A DNA stretch of 64,000 nt from Anadara kagoshimensis (lineage: Eukaryota > Mollusca > Bivalvia > Arcoida > Arcidae): assembly GCA_021292105.1 (NCBI GenBank), contig CM037871.1, positions 18,285,460 through 18,349,459 of the forward strand. Reading direction: 5' to 3'. Positions 44,218 through 56,019 of this stretch are shown here, one piece after another. The notes under the pieces are model-generated. The model was not told where the DNA came from. It worked only from the letters and a program-made list of their open reading frames with translations, and searched no databases. How positions within the stretch are numbered: the first letter of the stretch is position 1; the number at the start of each line of letters is the position of its first letter. Both the position numbers and the translations under genes were made by a program.

Positions 44218-46806
44218 GACTCCAATGGCAGAGTTCTAGATAAATGGTCCATAACATCAAGAGAAGAGGAACACATCATTTTACAACAATTTTTACGATT
44301 TGGCGAAACCAAATCCATCGCACAGGAAATAATTATGCAGGACACGAGGGATCAACAAGAACTTTATATAAAACAAACTTCCCGAGCGGAGTCAGAGATT
44401 AAAAAATTCATTGAACGCAGCAACCATACTATGCAAACATATATGAGAGCATTGGAACCAAGGCACCTTTTTGGGAACCGATTACCTTTTGTTCCTATCG
44501 GGAGCAGATTGATGAGTCCCCCGTCACTTCCTAGTTTTTCGCCACCAACTCCGAACAGAGACTTGCGTCCACCAATTGTCACAGCTTCATCAAGTCCAGC
44601 TTCTTCCTCCCCTCTTGGGAGATTACAAACTATGCAACCATTTGATTATAGGCGGGAACAATGCAGTCCAGCAATAAGTCCTAGTGTTCCTGATAAACAT
44701 CACTCGGGCTCGTCACCAAGTCCAAGTCCCCAGAATTTAAGTACAACGCCATCATCGATACAATCATCAACAACACCGCCATTTACACCATTAAAACTTG
44801 AAGTTGGCGAGCATCTTCCAACATCATTAGGAACACCTATGACATTACCCATAATCCCTCCTCAAGATGATGACTGCACGGATGCCATTGATTATTCTAC
44901 AAATAAGGACCAATCAGAAAATCACCGTTCTGTCTTTGCAGATCGTAAAATCAAACATTTACGAAAATCGTCAAATCCTATAAAAAGGCAGTGGACCCCA
45001 TCAGCTTCATTTGGTACAAGTTTTGTTGGTCCAAACGGTAAAAAACGGGTTCTTTGTACAGCCTGTAACAAGACATTTTGTGATAAAGGGGCTCTGAAGA
45101 TTCATTACAGTGCCGTTCATCTTAAAGAAATGCATAAATGTACAGTGGATGGCTGTAACATGATGTTCAGTTCCAGACGAAGCCGAAATCGCCATAGCGC
45201 CAATCCCAATCCAAAGCTTCACATGCCACAAAAACGAATCAAAATGCCTGAAGGTGCCACTTGTATTGATGATGGGTCAATGAAGCCTAACATGTCAGGT
45301 GTGAACAGTCCGACAGCCATGTTGGTGCCGTCTGCTCTTAGTCCAAGACACCAAATACCTCAGTTGGATAATTCAGACATTCAGCATGGAAATCAAAATT
45401 TTTATGCAGAACTCAATGCACATATGGCCATGTTTCCATCTCCAGAAAAGAAAATGAAATTAGAGAATGATGATGCCCCTAAAGATTTGAGTATGCCAGA
45501 CAGAAAAGATTGCCGAAGTGACGCTGAAATTGAAATGATGGATGGTGGCAGTGATGAGTCCCTGAAAGCTGATTCACCACAACAGCGAGGAACAAGTAGA
45601 AGGAAAACAATGGTTCCTACACGTTGTGCGCAACCTGATGAACACCTCGTGTTGAGTGATGACAACTCTGATGATCGAGATCCTGATATATGTAAAGATG
45701 AATCTCCACGGCGATATATTCGTGGTCGAGGACATAATGATCCATATGGAGAACCTGGCGACAATCAAAGGTCAAGGTCAGATAGACATGGTACACCACA
45801 ACGTTATTATCTAACTCAAGCTTCAGCCCAACCACCACAAGATGACAGCACTGATGAAGAGGAAGAGGAGATGGGCAAACTGATGAATCAGCCACATAAG
45901 AGAAATTTTCCGAAAATTGCATCACTTTTATCAATGAATAATCAAGAAGCAATCGATTTTTCCGCAAAACACCAGGATGAAAGTGATGATAACAAATCTG
46001 TGTCTTCAGTGACAAGTCACATGTCAAACGATGAATCTAATTTATCAATCGTGTCCAACGAATCTTCAAAAGTAGCAAAAATGAATGGAAATACCTCACC
46101 AGACTCGCCTTCTGTAGAGGTGTCTGTCGACAGCGAAAATCCAAATAAATGCACAATCTGCAGCAAGACTTTCCCGAATCATTTTGGTGTGAAAGCTCAT
46201 TTTCAAAATGTTCATTTAAAGTTGCAGCATTCTTGTACAGTAAAAGGATGTAATGCCATATTTCCGTCTAAAAGAAGCCGTAACCGTCATAGCTCCAACC
46301 ACATGCTGCATCAGAAACTCCTTTCTACATCAGATAGCGAGCTTGAAACCAATGAGGATGCCGAAACGGGGGAATCTGGAGACAAAAACAAAAAGAACGA
46401 ATCAATTCAGGAAAATGCTTCTAATGAATCAAATGGCATCAATCATGTAAATGGAAGCTGTAAAATAGATAATGCAGAGAAATCAGACATCGAAAATGAA
46501 AACGAGGAAAATATGGAAATTGATGAGGAGGAAAAGATGAATAAATTGGAGAATGATGTTGACCGAGACGAGAACAGTCTGGAAGACAACGAACTTGGTG
46601 TTAACTGTCATGTGTGCCAATCAAAATTCAAGGATAATCTGGCGTTGAAAGAACATTTTGAAATTAATCACCCCAAAGAAATGTTTAAGTGCAATATAAA
46701 AGGATGTCAAAAAATATTTTCAACCCGGAAAAGCCGTAATCGACATAGTCAAAATGGCAATTTGCATAAAAATCTGGGAAGTGCAAAAACCAATGGAGTT
46801 TCGTGA
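44218..46806 (+). CDS. BNC: Basonuclin homologue, terminal exon with three zinc-finger pairs
   Basis: Terminal coding exon: acceptor TTTGCAG before 44218, 862 codons, TGA at 46804-46806. It follows exon 36231-36469 in frame. Numbering with residue 1 at 44212: SREEEHIILQQFLRFGETKS near the start is basonuclin-specific. A Ser/Pro-rich region spans about 90-220. Three C2H2 pairs follow: C282/C285/H298/H303 with C310/C315/H328/H337; C647/C650/H663/H668 with C675/C680/H693/H700; C799/C802/H815/H820 with C827/C832/H845/H852. The second finger of each pair carries SRNRHS, a basonuclin/disco signature. Acidic stretches lie near 549-560 and 763-798. PKDLS at 423-427 fits the PxDLS CtBP-binding motif. 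The product should act as a nuclear DNA-binding regulator. Long frames on the opposite strand (for example 45402-45764) are shadows. Confidence 0.97.
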   Translation, partial: DSNGRVLDKWSITSREEEHIILQQFLRFGETKSIAQEIIMQDTRDQQELYIKQTSRAESEIKKFIERSNHTMQTYMRALEPRHLFGNRLPFVPIGSRLMSPPSLPSFSPPTPNRDLRPPIVTASSSPASSSPLGRLQTMQPFDYRREQCSPAISPSVPDKHHSGSSPSPSPQNLSTTPSSIQSSTTPPFTPLKLEVGEHLPTSLGTPMTLPIIPPQDDDCTDAIDYSTNKDQSENHRSVFADRKIKHLRKSSNPIKRQWTPSASFGTSFVGPNGKKRVLCTACNKTFCDKGALKIHYSAVHLKEMHKCTVDGCNMMFSSRRSRNRHSANPNPKLHMPQKRIKMPEGATCIDDGSMKPNMSGVNSPTAMLVPSALSPRHQIPQLDNSDIQHGNQNFYAELNAHMAMFPSPEKKMKLENDDAPKDLSMPDRKDCRSDAEIEMMDGGSDESLKADSPQQRGTSRRKTMVPTRCAQPDEHLVLSDDNSDDRDPDICKDESPRRYIRGRGHNDPYGEPGDNQRSRSDRHGTPQRYYLTQASAQPPQDDSTDEEEEEMGKLMNQPHKRNFPKIASLLSMNNQEAIDFSAKHQDESDDNKSVSSVTSHMSNDESNLSIVSNESSKVAKMNGNTSPDSPSVEVSVDSENPNKCTICSKTFPNHFGVKAHFQNVHLKLQHSCTVKGCNAIFPSKRSRNRHSSNHMLHQKLLSTSDSELETNEDAETGESGDKNKKNESIQENASNESNGINHVNGSCKIDNAEKSDIENENEENMEIDEEEKMNKLENDVDRDENSLEDNELGVNCHVCQSKFKDNLALKEHFEINHPKEMFKCNIKGCQKIFSTRKSRNRHSQNGNLHKNLGSAKTNGVS

Positions 46807-49742
46807 TTAAGAATTGCAATTTTTTTCAAAAATTAAAAAAAAACTTGACCAACATGAAGTGGAATTTACAGTGTTTATAAAATTTGTGTTCAAGGACAGT
46901 TATTCGTTTTAGACCACCAGATATTTTAGGAGCTTAAACAGCGATTTGCAAGACGTCATTTTATACCATTTAATTATGCATTTAGAAAACTGTTTTTTGC
47001 CTCCTACATCATGATTTTAAATCGTTCAATATACAGGTGTTTATATGCAAATTTATGCAAATTAATATTCAGTTAAAGTGGATTTCATCAATATTCTTAT
47101 TTTTTAGCATCAGGTAATTTAATTTTACTTGTTTTAAACAAACTGACGTTCCATCAGAAATATCTGAATGTTTTTCACAGTTTATTCCAAAAACTAAACC
47201 AACAAGTGAGAGAAGGAAAAGAAGAGAGAGAGAATTGTCCATGGTTAACAAAGATATGATCAGTGCTAGCTCTATATTATGTGAAGTATTTATTTGTTTT
47301 ACAATCACAAATTACACATTTTGCCAAATATTTTATTGCAAGTAACACACAGTCTAATAAGAATAATTACAAAACTTGTACATCCCAATATGGATGGGGC
47401 ATCAAGAGCTAGAATACCAAAGATCTTTTATTGACAAAATGCATATGGTAAGGGGTGGGAGATGGGTCACTTGTAGTTGTGGTTAATGGTTGGAGGTGTG
47501 TAAAGCTAGCTAAAAGCTACACATATGATATAGGGCATGTGTTTACATTATTGAATGATAGTGCAAACGTACTTTTTGCAAAGTTTTGGGTATTTTTTAC
47601 AAAAAAAACTCATAAAACAGGAATATATTTGGTTGAGATTTCTATGTCTTCACTACAAAGCAGGGTTTTGGATAGATTTTACGATTTGGGTTCTTCTCCA
47701 TAACCCTACAGCCGTATCAAGTTATCTTTGCAATTGTTCCACCTACCAGGCACATGATTCTGAATTTCTAAAGCTAAAAAATTTGCATACATTCTTGTGC
47801 ATGTTGACCCCTCCCACTGAGGTTTATATAACCCAAACCTGGTGTTGAAACCATGCTTTTTAATCTGAACGCACAGATTTTACGATTTAGGTTCTTTGTA
47901 ATGGTTTTTGTTAGATTGTGTGCTACTTGTTTCTTTTTTTCTAGTTCCCCTCTTTTTTGTTAATTTGGGGACAATTTAAGATACTATGCATATTTATATT
48001 ATGTTTTTTGTTAAATATTAATTATTATATAAATATATATTATATACAATATATGATCATAGTTACATACGTTGTGGCGTAAGTCAGATCTCATTAGCAA
48101 TATTGTTTTGTCTTCTTGTTCCATAGTTTATAAATCCCACCAATTTATCAGGTACACCATTTTTATTGTAATTTATGCCTGCTTGTTTAATGTTATGTTA
48201 CTGTAACATAGCTAATTATTATGTTAATTATATGTGCATGTTATTATAATTAATTAATTCACTGGTGTTCATATTTCATATTAATTTATTGATAAGTAGA
48301 ATAGAAGAACAAAGTCCTGCAGCTTTGTGATTTTTAAGTTGTTTTGTGTAAGGTCCGACTACAAATCTCTTTTCGGAGTTGGATTGTTACATACCCGGAT
48401 ACGTCCAAGTTTTGTACAAGCTGATGTCAGACAAAGTATCAAAATACATAAGTAATTTTACTTTTTTTTGTCATGGATACAAATTTTTGCGGCTTTAAGA
48501 AATTTGACCATTTTATGGATAAAAAAATAATTTAAGTGGTTCTACTGCCAATATAAGCTTTTCTGAAAGACTTTTTTCTCAGTTATTTATTTTTTTTCCT
48601 GTGGAAAAATGTTGACTCTGAAATTAGCAAAAAATGAATACACCACAAAAAATACAATTTTAGTGCACAATTCACCAGATTTTTTCTCTTTTATTATTGA
48701 GGAAGCTGAGCCTGTTGATAAAGTCGTGTTTTGGTTAGTACACTTAGTCATATACTTCCAATTCTTAATTGCCATAAAGTATGTATATAAAGAAGTGAGT
48801 AAGGAACATCTTTATTAATGAATTCCTCTAAAAATTGCACAAAAATGAATTTTGATATGTGGTGATGGTAAGATTCAATTCAGAAACAGCAGGGCCAGTA
48901 TAGCGCAGTATGGTCCTAAACACTTTTTGCCAGATTTATTCAATTTAAATTTTTTTTTTGAAAAATCTGCTATTGAATTTCCAAAAACAATTTTAAACAT
49001 TTTTTATCAATCTTCAAAATACTAAATCATATGTATGATTTTGATGGAGAAAAACAGTATTTTTAGCTAGTCCCCTTTTATCCATGTGTTATACTCAAGT
49101 CAGCATACAATTTTTGTTTTTAAATAGCTAAATTGTGATAAAAACTTATTTATTTATGGCATTAGATTTTTAGAAATTTTGTTGAACGTAGAAATATAGT
49201 GTTGATTTTAAAGATATGCAAAAATAACAAAAATTTATGAAATATTAGCAATTACTTATCAGGATGATAAACAGAAATGTGTTTGACATGGATTATCTCC
49301 CTTTTATAATGTTCCAACATAAACATTGATGGTCCCTCTGATCAACATTTGCAACATTTCTTTTTACACAATGTGAGTAGTTTTGAATCCTTGTCTTTTA
49401 AGGGAGATAATTATTTTTTGAACTACATAGCTAGTCTAGTGTCTGCTACACAATGCAAATATTCTGCTAGTTTTAAACATGTTTATTCCCAATACAATCA
49501 TCATAATGTCAGTTTGTTTTGTTTTATGAAACATGGCCATTTGATGTTTCATGCTGTGGATGATCCATTTCTTCAGTTTTAGGATAATGCACAAAGCCTT
49601 GACTTTATTCAATAGCTTAGCTTTATGTAGAAGGTTGTATTCTGTTTTTAATTAAGTTGTGATAATACCGTTTATAACTCAGGAATTATGCAAATTTTAT
49701 CTGCATTGTTTTTATGCACAAAATTTTGATTTGAGATTTTGT

Positions 49743-49777
<35 letters not shown>

Positions 49778-51070
49778 ACTTCTAGTTATGGAAAACTGAA
49801 TTTTTTTACCCATTTTGTCTCAAACTCACTTGTAATGGATCTAGCAAATGAGCTTTAGAATTGTTTATTTTTGGGGATAACTTATTGTCTAATTTGCTGT
49901 AGAAACGAGAATAGTTATATTTCTGCTGCAGCATCAGTTAGATGGCTTCATGAACACTGTCTGAAATATCTGTAGCGATTTTAGATTTTAGATATTAGAT
50001 AGCCAACTTGATGACCATGCAGATTTATCAATGTTACACATCACACACTTTACAAAAAATCAATTTGCAAAAATTTTAATTTACTATCTGCAGATAATAT
50101 GTGTTTGGTGTTCAAATTGTTTTAAATCAGGAAATAGAAAACACCAAGTTGTTGATCAAAGTGGGTGTTCAAGTAAAAAGGGTACTCAAATTATTAATAC
50201 ATTTACCTAAGGAGTGTCTCTTTTTTTTCCCCGAGACATAAATATAAGACTCTTAACCAGTCACATGGAGCACTGAATCATATTTTGATTGTTGAATTGT
50301 TTCGTTGGTTGGTTGGTGTTAGAAATGTAGGTTGAAAACTAATTTTTTTTAATTAATTTTTAAACCAATCTTAATTCCCATTTTTATGATGGGAATTATC
50401 ACTTTGTAAAATATCATTATGTCATACATATTATGAGTGCTTCCAATTTCAGTGCCACATCTTGATTCTAGTCACATGACTTATTTTTTATGTCACATGA
50501 TCTGTATCACATTACTTTATCTAGTCACATGGATTGTGTATTTCACATCATTGTCCAATCACATTTCATTATACATGTATTATCACATGTAAAATAGTTT
50601 TATATATGCATTTAAAGAGAGTTAGGTAATTGTATGGTTTTTCACAGGTGAGCATATAGGGCTTTGTAGATATAGTGCATAGGGGCCATATTAGATATTT
50701 TTCTGTAAAAAAATATGTAAAATTCATGCAATATGTTGTGTGATTATTGTATTGTTTGTCATGTGATACTTGTGTCTTATCAGAGTTATCTCCCTTTGAG
50801 AAACTGCTGAAACAATATAACTAATTTATTACTGTTTCACTATTATAAATGTTTTCAGAGAAACACATTTTTTTCAATTCTTAATTTGATAGTTAAGGTT
50901 TGTTATTATTAAATTAGCAGTGCTGAAAATGATTGACTTTTAAAAAAACGAGTTTTAAGTCCTTGGCTTTACAGTATGCAAGAATTTTCAATTCATAAAA
51001 GTCTGTATACATGTACTTGACAGAGTTCTTTTTATGGTAAACATATTCAATAAAGAGAAAGTAAACTAAA
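46807..51070 (+). other. Probable 3' UTR and downstream region of basonuclin
   Basis: No coding signal. The sequence is AT-rich with many ATTTA and TGTAAATA-like elements, as in long regulated 3' UTRs. The first clear AATAAA I noticed on this strand is at 51049-51054, which would give a 3' UTR of about 4.2 kb. The true end could be earlier or later; only transcript data can settle it. Short frames in this range are not genes. Confidence 0.35.
51049..51054 (+). terminator. Candidate polyadenylation signal AATAAA
   Basis: TTCAATAAAGAG context, about 4.2 kb after the basonuclin stop codon. Chance occurrence is likely in AT-rich DNA. Confidence 0.25.
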
Positions 51071-51654
51071 ATAAAAATGTATTTTTACCATCAAAAGGAG
51101 TACATATGATAAGGGGTCTGTTTGTGACCTTATTACAGAATTAATTTTATGGTATTTCTCTTATTTATTTTTTTGAGTGGAGTAAAGATGGAAATTTTTT
51201 TATTTTCACATTTTTATGCCATTTTTAGAATTTTTTGACACATAAATTGAACCTGCAAACATAGAATACAATCCATAGCAATTTTTATACTTTGAACACT
51301 TAATGTGTGTTGTCATAATCAGTTTTTTGGGGGGGTGAGAGGGCAGAGAGAGAGAATGATTTCCTTATCATTTTCTTTTAGAAATAAGCCTCTTGCTGTA
51401 AAATGGGAAATGGTAACAGAAACTAAATCATCTTTAAACAATTTAGTAAATTATTTGAATACCAGTATATATTACTTTTATGTTTAGAATGGAGATGTAC
51501 ACAAAATTTTTATTTCGGTGTTTTAAAAATTGTATTTATAGATATAAGAAACATTTCTAAGCACCTTATTAAATTCCAGAGCAAGGATTGTGCAATCAAA
51601 ATGCAACACACTCAAAAATATCAAATGATTTACACATATCTTCAAAACTGAATA

Positions 51655-52085
51655 ATGAGTGGAGTTGGAAAGTGGTGGAGTAATGATGTGTTATCTCCCA
51701 GCCAAGGTTCTTTCACTTATATCGAGGCTGTATCAGTTCAGGGATAGTGGAGGTAATCTGAATACCCAGTGAAAACCACTGACCTTCAATTATATAAAGA
51801 GAAGTTGAGTAATGACATTTTATATCCCAGTAAAGATTCTTTAACCTCATCAAAGTGATCAATTCTGGGATAGTGGAGAAAACTGGAGTACCCAGAGATA
51901 ACCACCGACCTTCACTTTAATGATCTATAGGAAACCTACATTTGTAACACAAGGTTACAGGTTATGGCTTAAAATTTTTATTTTCAATTTAAACAGTTGT
52001 TATATTGAGTGTTATATTGAGATGGTCTGTTCAGGGATAGTGGAGGTAACCAGAGTACCTGGAGAAAACCTCCCACCTTCACTTA
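51655..52085 (-). mobile_element. Tandem family C SINE fragments
   Basis: Three successive copies of the 3' part of family C, inverted: TCAGTTCAGGGATAGTGGAG near 51735, CAATTCTGGGATAGTGGAGA near 51868 and TGTTCAGGGATAGTGGAGGT near 52027. Each is followed by a YACCCAGNGAAAACCACYGACCTTC-like block. None has a clear tRNA head. Confidence 0.65.
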
Positions 52086-52519
52086 TAAAAAAAAACAAAG
52101 TTACAAAATTTTGTAGTTTTTTGTCTCAAATTCTCAATCAATACATAGTTGTTAGATCTTTTAAGTAAGAACTTTTTTGTTGATATGCAATATTTTAAAT
52201 TTTTATTATAATATATGCAAGTGAAACTGTTATTTACGATTTTATTGGTTGCATAATTGTGTTTTTATGTTTTACATGAAGAAATCCGGCCATGCAAGTT
52301 GCCAAATTGTTTTTTAGAATTTAGTTTTTAGGTAATTACTGTGATATTGTACTGTAGTTAGTATAAAAATAATGGATTTTTTTAACAAAAGTTACATTAC
52401 ACTTATTGTAAATACAGGGTGGATCAAAATACATGGTACACTTTTACTTTGTACAGTTATCGACACGGCACATGTAAGATGTTAAACTCTGCCAATCCAC
52501 AATACACTTTTTACAACTT

Positions 52520-52745
52520 TCATATACATCACTAATAGAGTGGAGAAGAGTGAAAATTGTGTTTTAAGCTCCAACCAAAATTTTTGACTTAAATTGTAGT
52601 TCTGGAATGTTGGAGGAAACTGGAGTGTCCAGAGAAAACCACCAACCTTTGACAATGACCTGACAAAATTTCTCAAAATCTGCCTGAGTGGGATTCGTAT
52701 ATAGGTGGTAATAGGGGTTTTGCTCATTAGATCATTCTGCCACTG
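52520..52745 (-). mobile_element. SINE family C, near full length, diverged
   Basis: On the + strand: TAGAGTGGAGAAGAGTG, GTAGTTCTGGAATGTTGGAG, AGTGTCCAGAGAAAACCACC, GAGTGGGATTCGTATATAGG (decayed B box) and AGATCATTCTGCCACT at the head side. The minus-strand frame here is a shadow. Confidence 0.65.
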
Positions 52746-53220
52746 TTAGGACACAATATATTTATTTTCATGTTAAAAAAATAACAACTTGTCATGGATG
52801 TGTCATTTTTTTAGGGTATGCTCAATGTTTTTCTTAAAGATTTATGGATGCACCAGGCTGACAGCCATTCTTATTACTTAACACATGCATGTCACATGAA
52901 CAAAAAATCAAAGTTTTTTCTGATATGGATACAAAACAAAGATAAAAGTGTACAGTGAATTTTGAAACACCCTGTAGATATTACTGTATGCAAGATCTTT
53001 TGTTTCATGACCAGTAGCAAATCACATGACTTATGGAATCAATCCAATAGGAAAATAGCCAGCAGTCACATGACCAACAAAATCAATCGGAGGAAACGTC
53101 AAGTGTTTGGTTTGAGTCTTTGAACTTTTGTTTTATTAATTTATTTTCATGTAAGTAGACCTTGGTGCAACAGTGTATGGAAGCAGAGGACTCCATATAG
53201 GATTTTGGGTTTACATTAAT
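52746..53220. other. Gene-free stretch
   Basis: No exon or clear repeat. CACATGA-type 7-mers are frequent here and at 50440-50590. Confidence 0.4.
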
Positions 53221-53221
53221 T

Positions 53222-53545
53222 GAACTTGGGGGCATAATATATTGAAATTGGTGACATGGGATATGTAATGGGGTTGGGGCACAGAACTGGGGACACGTTT
53301 TGTGGAACTGAGGGACACGTTTTGTGGAACTGAGGGACACAGTTTATAAAACATGGGATAGTACAGGTTTACAGTATAAGGGACAAATGTGGGCACAGTA
53401 TATTGAATGGAGGGTACAGAACACAGAATTTGGGGGCACATTTTATGGAATGAAGGGTTCAGAACACAGAATTACGGGGCACATTATATGGAACTAGGGG
53501 ACATTAATTATGAAAGTAGGGGTACCATAAAGAGAACTGGTTCTT
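53222..53545. repeat. Degenerate ~30-bp minisatellite
   Basis: Units of the type GGAACTGAGGGACACGTTTTG repeat, with two identical neighbours at about 53290-53335 and diverged forms (GGGGCACATTATATGGAACT) up to 53540. The proline-rich minus-strand frames are artefacts. Confidence 0.8.
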
Positions 53546-54280
53546 AGATTGGAGTAATAAATTGTTTTCAGACTTGACAAGCTAGGCATTTTCATACGTC
53601 AGGAATCTTGAATGTCTGTGATTTGCTTTAAAGGTCAAAATTAGTTCAAAATTAGTTGGGGTTTTTTGTGATATTTGTATTTTAAAATTTTATTTGAAAA
53701 ATTATAACAGCAAATTAAGAGATATTATTAGCAAAATGTAAAAATATCTTATAAACTGATGCATAATATGTTACTTTACATGCAAAAATGCAATAATATT
53801 ACCACACAGAATTTTTTATGAATTTTTATCATAGATAATGTGTATTTTAGCAATAATACTAAATATTACCCACAAACAGTTACAATACACAAGTTGTTTT
53901 TGAAAATTTTTAACATGGAATATTAGAATCTCATTGTTTATTATTATTATTATTTTTATTATTAATTTTTTCTAGTCAGATTAAGTATAACCTTACCCTA
54001 TGTATTAGTGGTATGTTCCAAAATCACCAGAACAGGTCATACCATTGTATTTAAAAGGGGACATAACTGACTGGTTATTACCATATATGGATATATGGGT
54101 AGAGAGGTCTGTATGTGCAATTTAGTTTACCTGTTGTTCAATATTTTTAAAAATCAGTATTTATTTAATACACAATATTAAGACCAGTTTTGTATCTTGG
54201 TAGAATAAAATGTTCTTTTGTAGCAAAAACTTTTTTTTTTTTTTTGTTGTTATCATTATTATTATTATTATTATTTATAA
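53546..54280. other. Gene-free AT-rich stretch
   Basis: ATT/TTA runs at about 53938-53960 and 54250-54275 and a T run at 54230-54245. Nothing else recognised. Confidence 0.5.
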
Positions 54281-54291
54281 TTATTATTGGA

Positions 54292-54603
54292 ATGGAGTTG
54301 AGTAATGAATGATGTTTAACGTCCCAGTCAAGAATATTTCACTTATATCAAGACGTCGCCAGCTAAAGGGAAAGGTGCAGAAATTTTGCCTGTGCATTTC
54401 ACTGATGATATTATACAGCAAGGTTCTTTATCGTGCCAAGCCTACCGTGACACAGGATCTCGTTTAGTTTAATTTCTCATCCGAAAGAATGAACACTTTC
54501 AAGTCTAGATCTTGGGTCAGACTGGGTCATGGTTCGAACCCACGACCTCCCACTTACAGAATGAGCACTCTACCAATTGAGCTACCACAGTGGTCACATG
54601 ATA
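54292..54603 (-). mobile_element. tRNA-derived SINE, family A, with 11-bp target duplication
   Basis: Flanked by TTATTATTGGA at 54281-54291 and 54604-54614. On the minus strand the head has TGGTAGCTCAATTGGTAGAG (A box) and GGTTCGAACCATG (B box). The body has TTCTTTCGGATGAGAAATTA and a GGCACGATAAAGAACCTTGC block, and the tail ends GTTGAGTAATG-type in + orientation. This is the best-preserved family A copy here. Confidence 0.93.
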
Positions 54604-54639
54604 TTATTATTGGAGAGAAGGTAAACGATTCTATATAGG

Positions 54640-55400
54640 TAAAAGTGTAAAAGGAAAGAGTTCAAATGTCCAAGCAATGGCCAAACTGGGACACATACCC
54701 AGACCATCCCTCTTCTAATGATTGGATGCTTTACTGATTAAGGTTATTGGCCTGTAGTTGATTGCGGCCCACTACTTTCCTCCCATCTGTTTTATTCAAA
54801 CTACCTGAAATTATAACCACCGCATTCCACAACAGGTTGACAATTTCCTACCAAGGATAGGATGAGTCCCCAAATGTAATATGAAAGGAGAACATGTGAT
54901 GGCTTAATCAAGACTGATAACAGATGCCTTCCAACTACTAGCAGGATGCTCTACCAACTGAGCAAATCAACCAATCAAAACCAGACAGCCAACATGTATA
55001 ACCTATTAAAAGACAACTTACATGTACATGTAGAGAATTAGAGAGTGGGAGGGTTAAGATTATTTCACTTATATCTATACCTCACCATACATAAGTTAAG
55101 ATTGAGGTTCTACTTTTTCACTTATGCTAATGCGTAAATATTTGGTATTATGGTACTATGCAGTGGATATATCTACACGAGACATCTTTCTTGTCCAAGA
55201 TTTTGAGTGATTACTATTGCTGCGAAAACGTTCATTTCTAATTTTTTGTATTCAAGTACGAACCACGGCTGTCTGCTTACAGAGCAAGAATTCTACCAGT
55301 ATTTTATTCGGAAATAATCAGAAAAAGCAGAAATATATCGCTATTATAGTGCCGCCTCAAAAGTATTCGCAATTTTGACGTTTTCCGAGATTTTAAAAAA
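54640..55400. other. Gene-free stretch with possible old SINE remnants
   Basis: 54930-54975 holds GCAGGATGCTCTACCAACTG, resembling the head of a family A SINE read on the minus strand; 54700-54750 is similar but weaker. No exon recognised. Confidence 0.35.
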
Positions 55401-55402
55401 TA

Positions 55403-55566
55403 CAGTCAAAGCTGTCTGTAAGGGCCACCCAAGGGAACCAGTATAGTGGCTTTATGGACATGTTGCACTTGTAATATGAATAAAGACAGCAATTGGAATA
55501 TTTTACCGGCCTTTAGAAGCAGGTGACCATTATATAGAGGTGACCTTTAAGGCAGGTTTGAATTTA
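55403..55566. mobile_element. Short MITE with CAGTCAAA-type ends
   Basis: The left end TACAGTCAAAGCTGTCTGTA and the inverted right end TGTAAATTCAAACCTGCCTT are similar, and the sub-ends AGGGCCACC / AGGTCACCT match. A related left end lies near 26038 (TACAGTCAAACCTGTCTTAT) in the piggyBac element. This is consistent with a Tc1/mariner or pogo-type MITE. Confidence 0.55.
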
Positions 55567-56019
55567 CACTAGAATTCTGGCCTGGCCGTTTTTTAAATGA
55601 AATTTTCATTATTTAGAAGCAGAATTATTGGCAGACTATTGATATTTTTTCTCAAAAAAATAGGAACAACATACGGGTACGTTTTACACGTGTACTAATA
55701 TTGACATGATTAATATTTTTAAATGTTTAAATTTTATTATTCTTAAAAAAAAACAGGAACTTTTAAATTATAAGGAGACAATTTAAATCATTCTACGTAT
55801 TAAAACGCAAATTTTATCAAAATTGGCCCATGGATATTCAGATATCTGGCGACAGATTTTTTTTTCTCAATAATTTTGAACAACCTACACGTATGAGAAT
55901 ACAAATACGCAATTTAGTATATCGGTAAAAGTTTATTAACCACCACCACCCACCCAACCCCCGATTCCGTGTATTTTCATACGCGAAGGTGTATGGATAC
56001 TGAAAATAAATGAATCCGA

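Noticed and set aside
45402..46027. Long minus-strand open frames of 120 and 136 codons
   Set aside because: They lie opposite the basonuclin coding exon and have no recognisable domain, so they are shadows of its codon use.
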